From Viola odorata (taxonomy: Eukaryota; Streptophyta; Magnoliopsida; Malpighiales; Violaceae): 64,000 nt of DNA. Positions 31,630-41,799 of the stretch are shown here, one piece after another (position 1 is the first letter of the stretch; every line of letters starts with the position of its first letter). The notes under the pieces are model-generated. The model worked only from the letters and a program-made list of their open reading frames with translations, was not told where the DNA came from and did not search any database. Position numbers and translations under genes: made by a program. The stretch covers positions 21,934,579-21,998,578 of the forward strand of contig OY829542.1 of the NCBI GenBank assembly GCA_963691705.1, in the 5' to 3' direction.

Positions 31630-32082
31630 GCTCGAGAAAACAGCAAGTATCAGCGTGGCTTTATACCATCAGCTACCTTATGGTTATCGCGGCTTCATAC
31701 CACCAGACGCCTGTGATGTCATCGCGATTTTACGCATCCAGGGCCACCGGCGACATCAACGCGGCCTTACACTGTGGATACCGGTAACCTTATGGTTTTA
31801 GCGTTAGGGCTACCAGTGATATCGTGCCTCTCAACATTTTTCAGATTCTGCCTTGTACTCCTTCCGGTATCTGCATCGTGAACGTCACCCGTCCCTTTCG
31901 TTTACGCTTATCAATCCTCGAGGTTATCGGGGGCGGCTCGTCTTTTGAGGACCTCAGTCTCTTTTCCCAAGGCCTCTCTTCACTGGAGCCTATAAATCGG
32001 AGAGCTTTCTCCACCCACGTTCTCCTCATCTTTATCAGCTAGCATCATGGATAATTTGACTAAGAATTTTCTTCTCTCCAAG
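31628..32082 (+). other. Unassigned segment with a + strand promoter-like end
   Basis: Degenerate ~50-bp repeats (ACCTTATGGTT at 31676 and 31788) are followed by GAGCCTATAAATCGG at 31986-32000. That TATA-like site has a CT-rich stretch and an ATG-containing tail. It may be the U3/R part of another LTR in + orientation. No gene is visible. Confidence 0.3.
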
Positions 32083-32109
32083 GGTCACTGATTGTCAATC
32101 AAATACATA

Positions 32110-33790
32110 AATTTATAGTGCCTGAAAACGTGTGTGCACAAGAGATAAAGTGTACAGTGGTAGTCAGGGTCGAACACAGGGATTGTGAGAGACTGATCTA
32201 AGGTCTTGAATGTATTCGGGGGTGAAATGCACAAAAAGTAACAATCAGGGGGGTTTTAATTGGCTAACGAGTTAGCCAAGACAGAATTCGGGAGCTAACA
32301 ATTCTATCTAAGAAAGCAGTATTCGGGGTCCCGAATGTCACGTTCGAGGTCCCGAATAGTAAAATGAGTAGATAGGCGAACAATTCTAGAAATAACGAAA
32401 CAAATCAGAAGCAGATGCAGAAGTATCAACACAGGCGTGAAATAGAACAAGAGTGAAATTAGCACGAATAATCAGATGGAGAAAGTGTTCTCGGCAAAGG
32501 CATTCTGGGTTGCATTCGGGACCAGATCGTCATCAGCTCAAGAGTATTCCATTCGAGATGTCATAGAAATGACATGGGGACCAGATTCCTCGGATATCCC
32601 CTACTTTTCTCTTAAGAGAAACTACCCCCCGTTTCCACACATGAGGTAGTCTTGACAGTTTGCCATCCCCCCAGGCACGAATGCGGGAGGGCCATACTCA
32701 AACTGCCCATGAAGCTAAGAAAAGACAGATCTAGAGCTAAAGTCCCTCAGTTTGTCGGACTCGTGACCCAGCTCTAATCAACTACCCAACCTATCTATTC
32801 GAGACCACTTTGACACAGTCAAGACTAAACAGATGCCTACTTGCTCATGCAACTTTCCTTCCGTATTCATCACATAAATGGCAGCATTTACACAAGATAA
32901 TTCTCAGTTGATCAGGCCTCAAATTAAATCATGCAAAGATGTAATTAAATCGATGAATAGTTGAATATAGCATCAAGAATATATTAAGCACATTAAGGCC
33001 TCGAATCTGCCCCTGCAACCCTCGAATCAGCCTTGCCAAGAACTAGGAATTTAGCTACTCATACTTAGAGATAAACAAATAACGATTAAAGAAAGCATAA
33101 CAAGTAATTAAATAGTGTAAGGGAAGAAAACTTGTTACTAAAATTCCGTTTATAGCTCGGCAACAATGTTGAAGAAGCTAACAATGGCTAGAGAGAGAAA
33201 CTAGAGAGAAGTCTAAGCTACTTCTAAGTTATCCTAATTGATTATAAATTCGGAAGAGATCCCCCTAAACTAAGCTTAGATGCTCTTTATATAGTAGAGC
33301 CCTAAGCACAAAATATCTTCAGCCTAAAACTAGGGACAAAATGCATTAATTGAAAGCCTAAAGAAGTGGATCCATGTTCCTTAAAGCACAAAGCTGGAAA
33401 AGCATAAAGTTGTCTGATTTTTCCAGCTTTGGCAGGTCTGGACTGAGCTCGAGGCTGAACTGGTCAGTTCGGTAGGTGTTTGGTAATCAGTGCAGAGCGC
33501 AGGAACAGTGTCAGAGGAGTCACATGGGCGTTTTAGGTGGGATGACACGTGGAAATGACATCCTTTGCCCTTCGGGGTCCCGAACTGGGAATCCGACTCG
33601 GGACCTTGAACGCTGCTTTGGGCTCGGGACCTCGACTTCTGGTCTTGAAACTGGAATTCGCTCAAAATGCACCAAAAACGCATGTTTTAGCACAAACTCC
33701 CTTTTTAGGCCTGAATCTGCAATAGTAATGAAATCAAGGGTAAATTAGCAGAATCATGCTCTAGATAAGTGAGAAAGTGGAGGGAAAATC
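32110..33790 (-). mobile_element. Athila-like LTR, borders uncertain
   Basis: The - strand has a TATA box (CTATATAAAGAGC, about 33283-33296) with a leader rich in TCTCTCTAG. Near the other end is CCCTGTGTTCGACCCTGACT, then ACCACTGTACACTTTATCTC and TGTGCACACACGTTTTCAGG. This order is characteristic of Athila LTR 3' ends. The usual Athila primer-binding sequence after the LTR is not recognisable. It has the same strand as the Athila coding fragment at 23815-28056 and lies upstream of it. Confidence 0.5.
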
Positions 33791-33794
33791 ATGC

Positions 33795-33910
33795 ATAAAA
33801 ACATGCCATCAAACCATCTAGCAATCAAACATCTAGCAATCAAAACTGCCGGATAGTCAAAAATGTGATTTTTAAGGCTAAAAATATTAATGATAACAAT
33901 AATGAAAAGT
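33795..33910 (-). repeat. Fragment shared with the Ogre-like LTR, plus inverted minisatellite units
   Basis: About 62 bp (33848-33909) is nearly identical to 47488-47549 inside the Ogre-like LTR, same strand. Next to it (33805-33846) are units AGCAATCAAACATCT that are the reverse complement of the minisatellite at 35650-35935. It is probably all that remains of a second LTR of this family. Confidence 0.6.
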
Positions 33911-33959
33911 AAGGCAATGTCAATTCCCGTAGGAGAAGACACGACATGAGGAAGCTAAA

Positions 33960-34085
33960 CTAAGGTCACTCTGGGAGGAGGAGATGCTAATGCTGAAGAA
34001 TAAACTATGATGTCACTCTGGGAGGAGAAGAAGGCTAATGCTGAAAACTAAATGTTGTCACTCTGGGAGGAGAAGAAAGCTATCG
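33960..34085 (+). repeat. Three ~48-bp tandem units
   Basis: GTCACTCTGGGAGGAG recurs at about 33966, 34012 and 34059, each followed by a GCTAATGCTGA-like stretch. Non-coding. Confidence 0.8.
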
Positions 34086-34589
34086 CCAGCGGCCTTGATA
34101 CGAACCTAGAATGCGTCTGCGTCCTGCTCAGGAGGTAACGACCCCAAGGACAAGACTTTCCCACGATTTGCAGCCGTAAGTAGTCCTCACCTGATATTAG
34201 TGTTTGCACTCACGCTCTGAAACAAGGCTAAGTGTTTTACACTCATAAAGATGCAATTAACATGATACATAATTTATAGTTCGCAATGTCAATCCGAGTG
34301 AATAGACTTCGAATGAAGATGCACATGCATGGGCATTCTAATAATCGATGGGACTTTTACGGAAAAGAATGAAAGGACATGAAACGTCCAGAAATGAGTT
34401 TGTTTTGGAAAAGATTGCTTTGCCGGAAGGTTTTTGATGAATGATGTTTTGCTGATTGGCCTTGATGAGGGCGACGGGTGCGAGCTCTCTCGCTTTTTGC
34501 TGGGGATGCTTTCTGGACAGAGTGCGGGAGCTCAGGGATCCTTGCTGGGGGTGCTCTTCGTTCGGCGAGGGGGCCTTTTCTTGAGTCTT

Positions 34590-34830
34590 CATTGGGGAGT
34601 GTCGTCGCTGTTCCTTTGGCGACTCACTACTTGAGTTGGCCTGGGGCCCCTTTCTCTTCTCGGGTTCTCACTAGGGATGCCTGCTTTGAGGTTTCTTGAG
34701 TTGGCCTTGGGCCTCTTTTGCTTGACTTTACTAGGGAAGGATGTTTTGAGATTTCTCGAGTTGGCCTTGGGCCTTTCTACTCGAGTTCACTGGGGAAAGT
34801 TTTCTTCGAGATTTTCTCGAATTGAGTTGT
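34590..34830 (+). repeat. ~60-bp tandem repeat
   Basis: Units GAGTTGGCCTTGGGCC with TGAGATTTCTCGA recur about four times (34632, 34698, 34759, 34819) with substitutions. Non-coding. Reading frames across it are repeat products. Confidence 0.75.
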
Positions 34831-34859
34831 CCCCGAGCTGTGCTTGCTTTGGCTCTCCG

Positions 34860-34995
34860 ACTTTTTGTATTCTTCGAATGTCTCTGAGCATTTCTCTCTT
34901 CTTCTTCTTTTTCCCCTCTCTCCCTTTTTTTTTTTCTCTCATTCCCCTTCTTTTTTTTTTCTCTCATTTCCCTTTTTTTTTTTTTTATATATCCC
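34860..34995. repeat. Pyrimidine-rich low-complexity tract
   Basis: Long C/T runs with four oligo(T) blocks. The Lys/Glu-rich frame on the opposite strand is only the complement of this tract. Confidence 0.9.
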
Positions 34996-35649
34996 TCCCC
35001 TTTTTGATTTGATTTGAAAATGCAACAGAGCAGAGCAAGCACAACCTTTGTCTTGATCTCTTCCCTTTCTGTCTTGAGGCCTCGGCCTTCGTCGTTGCTG
35101 CTTCTTCGGTGATAGTCCTTAGCGATCTCCTGGTGACCTTTTCCGTCTCCTTCATCGTGAATTTGAACTTGGCGTGCTTTTACTTCCGGCTGGCAATTTT
35201 AGCTGAAACTGCTCTTTGGCTCCCGGGGTATGAGTGATATTGACGATTTGGGGGGAGTGATGACATATATAGTGGAAAGAGGGAAGAAACGAAAAAAGTG
35301 GAGAAAATCATAAAAGTCCCACGTCATTTTATAGCTATCCCATGTCTAATGGCGCATGTACCCTGGATATTATGCGAACTCAACTAGTATCTAGTCAGGC
35401 CCTTACACTCATGAAGGATAAGACGTGACGGCTCAAAGATGCTTACCGGGATTTGTCTGTGACTGCTTACGTCGCAGCAAACTGCGGATATAAGAGCAAA
35501 CAGGTAATATCATGCATGGCACGTAACTTGGATAGATGCTGGAGTTAATAGAGGGATTAAATATTCCTAACCTATGCTGTGCATGAAAATGCTTATGAGA
35601 GTAGTATGCTTTTGTTTGAGCCGGGCTAAAGAGGGATTTTTGATTGATT

Positions 35650-35935
35650 TTTGATTTTTGATTGATTGATGATTTGATTGCCGGATGGTTTGATGGCCAG
35701 ATGTTTGATTGCTGGATGTTTGATTGCTAGATGGTTTGATGGCCAGATGTTTGATTGCTAGATGGTTTGATGGCCAGATGTTTGATTGCTGGATGTTAGA
35801 TTGCTAGATGGTTTGATGGCCAGATGTTTGATTGCTAGATGGTTTGATGGCCAGATGTTTGATTGCTGGATGTTTGATGGCCAGATGTTTGATTGCTAGA
35901 TGTTTTGATTGCTAGACGTTTGATTGCTAGAATGT
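35650..35935 (+). repeat. 31-bp minisatellite (with ~16-bp half units)
   Basis: GATGGTTTGATGGCCAGATG plus TTTGATTGCTA forms a 31-bp unit repeated about seven times with half-unit insertions (GATGTTTGATTGCTG). The inverse complement is at 33805-33846. Confidence 0.9.
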
Positions 35936-37483
35936 GGGGGACGACTTATTTGCAACGTTCTAACGAGGACCTAAGGTTGCCCCCCAGTGGGCTAGACGAC
36001 CGTACTCGACTTAAAGCTAATCAAAGCGAGCAGGAATAAAAACAAATTTAAATAAAGGGAAAAGAAAGAGGGACTCCCCTGAACTGCGCAGCGGGGCTGC
36101 GCGGGCATCTTCCACAAGCTCCATGCGGATGACAGCGAGATGCTTCCTGTCCCTGCGAGATGCAGAGGGGAAAACGGAAAGGGAAATTAATTTGAAAACA
36201 AAAATGAGATAAGTTCAGGGATTCTCCCTTCCTTTAACCCGACTTTTCGAGGGTGCCTATGACGTGGTCCTAGTCCTGGGACGCCTTGCTTTGATTGGTT
36301 TCTTTTTAGCTATTTTGCAGGTATTGCCGATCCGAGCCGTAGTGAGGACGAGATCTGCATTCGGTTCAGTTGGTTGCCGGTCCTGCTGGACCTTCGTTGA
36401 TTGGCTTCGTGGTTGCTCGGGGATAGAGGGGATAACCCTCTGTCCCCGTGATGTGCAGCGGGGCTGCAAGGGTGTATGCTTACCGTTCTTCTGCAGGCAA
36501 CAAATGGGGGTGACCCAGTCCCTGAAAAAGATACGGCAAGCACAAATGAGGAGTAAATGCAAGACGCTCTTTAGAAAAAGTAAAGCGATTGATAAGTTTT
36601 AAGCTCTCCCTTTTAGACGGGCAATCCGTGGGTCACTGAGTGTGACTTGTGTCGGATGTTGGTTGATGATGGCTTTGTTGTTAGATGCTTTGTCGTAGCT
36701 CTTGCCTTGGCGTGGGTGACACTCGCAGCCTGGCTGTCCCTCAATTAAAGGATTGATCTTCACCGTGTTGATCATGGTGCGGAGGTTGGGATACTGCTTG
36801 AACCAGACCGCATTGAGAATGTTGACGGTAGTTCTAGGGGGACATCTTTCTGTCGTGCTTTTTCCAGGAGTTGTTGCTTGCAAGAGTGTGCTGGGCGACC
36901 ATGGCGTTTTGGTGATGAGCTCCTTCCAAATAGGTGAACGGAGATGGAAGTCGACGTTGCTAGTGTTCTGACAGCTCGGCCGGTGTAGGATGGGCTTTGT
37001 GACTTTGGTCCGACATTTAGTCCTTTGAGACTGGTTGTTTGCGATGCCGGTTGTGCTGGTAGCACTGCGAGGAAAAGAAATTTCACTTTAGATGGTGATG
37101 GTTTGTCTTAAAATCTTTCCTGATTCGCTCTTGAAGGTGGCCTGCTACAGCCATTCAACAGCTCCTACGAGCGAAACTTTCTGGTTTTATTGTGACGACG
37201 ATTTGAGGCGTAAGACCTTACGTCCCTGCAAAACTGAAGAGTAATTAGTGGCGTTAGTCTAAGTGACGCGTCTTGCGTCCCGAGCTACTCCTGGGGATCC
37301 ATCCATGCCATGCCTCCTTTTGTCATCTCACAATTTTAAGAAAAAGCAGGGGACAACAAATTTTAAAACAAAGCATCTCTTGAAAAAAACTTATTTTATT
37401 CATTTCAGGACAAATGTTTGTGCTAGATTGTCATGATAAAACCCTATGTCCTTGGTCTGCCCGGACGCTCTGTTCGCGATGCT
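35936..37483. other. Non-coding 3' part of the Ogre-like element (inferred)
   Basis: No recognisable protein on either strand. Several 60-110-codon open frames overlap on both strands without family features. By position this is the stretch between the end of pol and the missing 3' LTR. A GCAGGGGACAAC motif at 37347-37358 resembles the polypurine tract at 81-97 but points to the + strand, opposite to the coding frames. Confidence 0.4.
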
Positions 37484-38453
37484 TTAGGCGAAGTATCTCT
37501 TGACTGCATCGGCATTTACCGGTCTCGGGAGATCGTCTCCATCCATGTTGGTTAGCATTAGGGCACCCCCTGAGAATGCACTTTTGACCAGATATGGGCC
37601 CTCGTACCTTGGGGCCCACTTTCCTTGACTGGCCTCCTGATGAGGGAGAATTTTCTTCAGCACTAAATCTCCAGCCTCGAACTTGCGAGGTCGCACTTTC
37701 TTGTTATAAGCGTTGACCATTCTTTGCTGATATAATTGCGCATGGCAGATAGCGGCCAAGCGCTTTTCGGGAAGGAGGTTCAGCTGCTCATACCTTACTC
37801 TTGCCCAATCTGATTCTTCTACTTCAGATTCTGCCAGGATTCTGAGAGAAGGAATTTCTACCTCGAGGGGAATTACGGCTTCCATGCCGTAAACTAATGA
37901 GTAGGGAGTTGCCCCCTGGGGATCTAAGAGTTGTTATCCGGTAAGCGTGCAGCGTGAAAAGAAACGTGTCATGCCAGTCTTTGTGAGTAACTACCATTTT
38001 TGGATGATTTTCTTCAAGCTTTGATTTGACTGGTCTAAACTCAGGTCTCAATGGAATGCGATGCTTACCTATCCCGGGATCAAGACCTGGCATGTCGGCG
38101 TATGACCATGCGAATACATCGGAGTAGTCCTTGAGGAGAGAAATCAACCTTTCTCTCTGAGTCGTATCCAGGGTAGTTCCGATCTTAACCAGTTTTTGAT
38201 TCTCATTGCTTGCCCCCAAGTTTACTTCATCCAATTCCTCCCGATGAGGGGTTATTTCCTTTTCTGAACTTTCTAGTAAACGGGTCAGTTCGTCGGAGAT
38301 TTCGGCATTGTCTTCGGTCGTAGCGATGATTTCTTCGCCAGTAAAGACATAGGTTTTATCAAGACAATCCGAACTAACACTCATCCTGAAATTAAAAGCG
38401 CGAAAAAAGAGATGCGTAAAATGAAAATTTGCATATATATTGATTTTTAACAA
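37484..38453 (-). pseudogene. Ogre/Tat pol remnant: pre-RT region fused to integrase tail
   Basis: The 38453-37824 stretch begins with the region before RT (LISLLKDYSDVFAWSYADMP, LDPGIGKHRIPLRP, PVKSKLEENHPKM). It then jumps at about 37990 straight into the end of the integrase core (DWHDTFLFTLHAYRITTL). After a shift near 37910 the integrase C-terminal part continues at 37885-37484 (AVIPLEVEIPSLRILAES, VLKKILPHQEASQGKWAPRY, EGPYLVKSAFSGGALMLTNM) to a natural-looking end VKRYFA. RT, RNase H and the integrase DDE core are all missing, a deletion of several kilobases relative to relatives. Confidence 0.8.
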
Positions 38454-38681
38454 AAGGGAACAGGAGTCCCTACAAAAATATTTTCGTAAGAAAACGTGCC
38501 AAAAACATATATATATTTTTCAAAATGAGAAATTACGGAGAGACATCCGGAAGCATGGTGATGGTCCAGTTGCCCACAGACTCCCCTGACTTCTTAACGA
38601 AAATGACTGAACCAGGCGACGATTCTTCTTCTCCCGGAGCATCAATACAGGAATCTGAAGCTATACTGACCATGGTAGGAT

Positions 38682-40980
38682 TTATATTGACGACTCCGAC
38701 TGCGAGGGAGAATGTGGCTCTGATGTGGGGATACATTCTGCCTTCCATGTCATGCCCCCAATATCAGCAAATTCACTTGTTACTGGCCCAGGTTGAGACC
38801 TATATTTGCGTGAACAAGTGGTGGGATGACCATCCTTGACGGTGTCAACTATCTCCAACTCACGAGTCTTCTTCCCAACTGTTTCCATCGAAATAGCATT
38901 CATATCTTCACCTCCTGAGGTGTGGTTTGGGAGAGGGTCGATGGCTGTGTCAGGTCCTTTCGCCAAGCCCTCGAAGGAGACCCATCCACTTTTGATCAAG
39001 CGATTAACTTTTTCTTTGAATGCGAAGCAATTTTCTAGAGTGTGACCTGGGGCTCCAGCGTGATACTCGCACCTTGCGTTGAGATTACCCCATTTCGGGT
39101 AAGGAGGCATTTGAGGCTGAGCTGGAACTGGTACAATCTGACTGGCCGCCAAGAGATGTTTGTAGATTTCTCCCGCAGGAAGAGGGAGAGGAGGTAAAGG
39201 CTCTCGGTTCCATCGATTTTTTGACGTGTTTTGGTTACAGTTAAACCTCGATAAATGAATGTCCGATAAACGAATAACCTCGCCAAATGAATAATTTTCT
39301 CCGGTCCCGACTTGGGCAAATGGGCTAAATGAATAACCTCGCTAAATGCATTAACGAATAAATTTTTTTGAATCCTTAAAGACCCCATGTAAATATAAAT
39401 GAATAATCATTAAAAGTACATGATAAGAGAATGAATGACAGAAAGGTTCTCTTGTTAGGTACATTGTCTTAGTCTCTAAGTATTCCATACATAGAATATT
39501 ATTATTAGTACATGTTGCATGTATTTAGACTCTAAGTATTCCATACATAGAATCTTATAAGTACATGATGCATGTACACAGTCTATATACGTATTTGTAC
39601 ATTAAATGTAAAATAAATAATCATACGAAAAAATAAAAATGTAAAAATACTATCTAAATGAATAAAAATTCATTTATCGATAAATGAATAATATATTCAT
39701 TTATCGATAAGTAAATAAACTCACTAAACGAATATTTTTTGCTGGTCGCAAGAGCATTCATTTATCGAGGTTTAACTGTATTTAGGTCCTTTGGTGGGTT
39801 ATATGGCTTAGGTTGCCTGGGTTGTGTGGGTCTTTCGGCTAAGTCCTCGAAAGAGATCCATCCACATTTGATCAAATGGTGAACCTTTCCTCTTAGGGCG
39901 GAGCAATCTTCTATTGTGTGACCCTGAGCTCCAGCATGGTACTCGCATCTAGCATTATGATCGTACCACTTCGGGTAAGGAGGCTGTAAAGGTTGGATTG
40001 GGGTGGGTGTAATTTGTTTAGCGGCCAAAAGGTGCTCGTAAATCTCCCCCAAAGGAACGGGAAGTGGAGGCAATGGTCCTCGATTCCAATGGATATTTTG
40101 GTTTCTTGATTTATTTGGTGGTTTACATGGTCTATGTTGTGTAAGTTGCGATATTTGTGTTGGGGGTGATGGGAAAGGTTGCCTGCCATCCAAAGGAAAA
40201 GAAACCCTTGCGGCTAGTTCTTTCTGTTTCTGAGCATATGTTTTTACTGATTCCTCGGCCCTTTTCTCTAGATTTTGCAAGTCGGAACGGTTAGGTGTGA
40301 TTTCTGCGTCGAGCTTGTACCGTTCAGTTGTTTCGTTGTGGTGGATTTTGAGGCGAGTTTTGGGGCGTTCAATCTCCGCGTACCTCTCGGATTGTGGGAT
40401 TTTGAACTTCCGAGGCGCCGTAGTTCCTAGCATCATGCTTTCATCAGCAGGATCCCTAGGGTCATATGTTTCAATAACCCTTAGCTTGTCCTCTCGTGGG
40501 CTCAATCGATCAACACTGGACCCTTTTGCACTAATGGGGCCAAAACCTATGGCCGGTGAATATTCACGAGAGGACTGTAGCTGTGTCGGATTGCTTCCTG
40601 GAAGTTTAGTTTCCGATGGTCCTGAAATTGCGGCTTGGGTAGAACGACCCAGAGATGGGTGGGAAGGTCTGAAGTGACGGGGAGATCTCTTCACCCATCT
40701 TAACTGGTGGATTTGCAGCGGCGGGTACAGTGAAGGGACTAACCCATCTCCAATGGCCCACGGGGCCAGAAAGTGGCGGGAGTACAGAAGGTCCTGCGAC
40801 GGAGAGTGAAGAGGAAGGTCCGTTTGTTTGAGGGAGATCAAAACCCGGTGGCACTTCGGTGACAGCTTCATCTCTTTCCTTTTCGGCCCTGGCGGCCCTT
40901 TCTGTACTGATCCTAACTTGCTCCTCTAACTCGGCTATTCTAGCCATTAGTGCTTCATCGGTCTTGGCCGGTTCAGTCAT
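38682..40980 (-). pseudogene. Ogre/Tat gag pseudogene split by a MITE
   Basis: Starts at ATG 40980 (MTEPAKTDEALMARIAELEE, heptad-like), with a frameshift near 40690. It then runs to PYNPPKDLN at about 39781, where an Emigrant-like MITE interrupts it. Before the MITE is the knuckle-like segment ARCEYHAGAQGHTIEDCSAL with HHLIKCGWISFEDLAE. After the MITE a second, diverged copy of the same segment appears (ARCEYHAGAPGHTLENCFAF, NRLIKSGWVSFEGLAK) with its preceding linker (REPLPPLP versus RGPLPPLP). So about 330 bp of gag is present twice, at roughly two-thirds identity. This may be a chimeric recombinant of two family members or a family trait. The frame is lost after 38682. Confidence 0.7.
39238..39778. 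mobile_element. Emigrant-like (pogo/mariner group) MITE, 541 bp
   Basis: Perfect-looking terminal inverted repeats of at least 20 bp (CAGTTAAACCTCGATAAATG on the left, its reverse complement at the right end), flanked by TA on both sides (39236-39237 and 39779-39780). Both the CAGT-AAACCTC-ATAAAT-AAT type of terminus and the TA duplication agree with the Emigrant/Lemi1 pogo-like family of plants. AT-rich interior, no transposase. Confidence 0.85.
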
Positions 40981-41519
40981 TTTTCGTTTTTGAAGTCTAA
41001 TAAAAGGGAGCCTGTGTGGAGTAGCTTGCTTCCGAGGAGCTATCGTGAACCTGAAAAAGGGAAAAACACAGAAAAAGTAAATACAAGTGAGGATATATAG
41101 GTGATATGCAATCCCGAGGCCTCCACATTTGCTCATTCATTTTCCGGCCACACTTTCATTTGATATTTTCAAGGAGGTCGGTGAGGCGAGGAATCTCAGT
41201 GGTTGACAAGATACGAAGGAAGCCTCTATACATTCCCCTGATATGAAGCAAACCTGAGATGCTAACGGCGAAGCCCAAATCAACAGGGGCAACCAATGCC
41301 GCCATGCTAGGAAGATCTCTTTTTACACCATACTTTTGACGATGCAAGGCCTGATGCCTGGTAAACTCAACAGAGGGGAGAGACAACAATCTTTTCATGA
41401 ACTTGGAGTTTCTTTTTGTGATAAACTAGGAAGACATGGCCATGAGTGAGTGATGCTCGGGTGTTTGGTTCTGATCTTTCGGAATTTCGGTGAGATGATT
41501 GCGTTTTATCCCGGAGAGA

Positions 41520-41600
41520 GATTTTTTTTTTGTTTTTTTTTGTTTTTTTTTTGTTTTTGTTTTTTTTGTTTTTTTGTTTTTTTTTGTTTTTTGGTTTGTA
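41520..41600. repeat. T-rich simple repeat with interspersed G
   Basis: Oligo(T) blocks of 5-10 separated by single G residues. Lies between the Ogre ORF1 and gag; no coding meaning. Confidence 0.9.
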
Positions 41601-41799
41601 TTGGAGGGATAGTTGATATGGAAAAGATGAGGCGATTTAATAAATATCCGAAAGAGTACGACTTTATTAAAAAGCGTTTACAAAATATGGTAAACTTGCC
41701 AACTTCCTAAATTCATCAAAAATGGCTAGGATAGATGAAATTAGGGGTCCTAGCTAAAAAGAACAGATGGGCCGATCTCCGAGCCTTTCCCTGAAGGTG

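Noticed and set aside
34731..35042. Lys/Glu-rich 103-residue frame
   Set aside because: Complement of a polypyrimidine tract; low complexity only.
36264..36971. Two + strand frames opposite the Ogre-like element, considered as its antisense ORF
   Set aside because: No plant mobile domain or other recognisable motif, frames short and interrupted; the position fits but the sequence does not support it.
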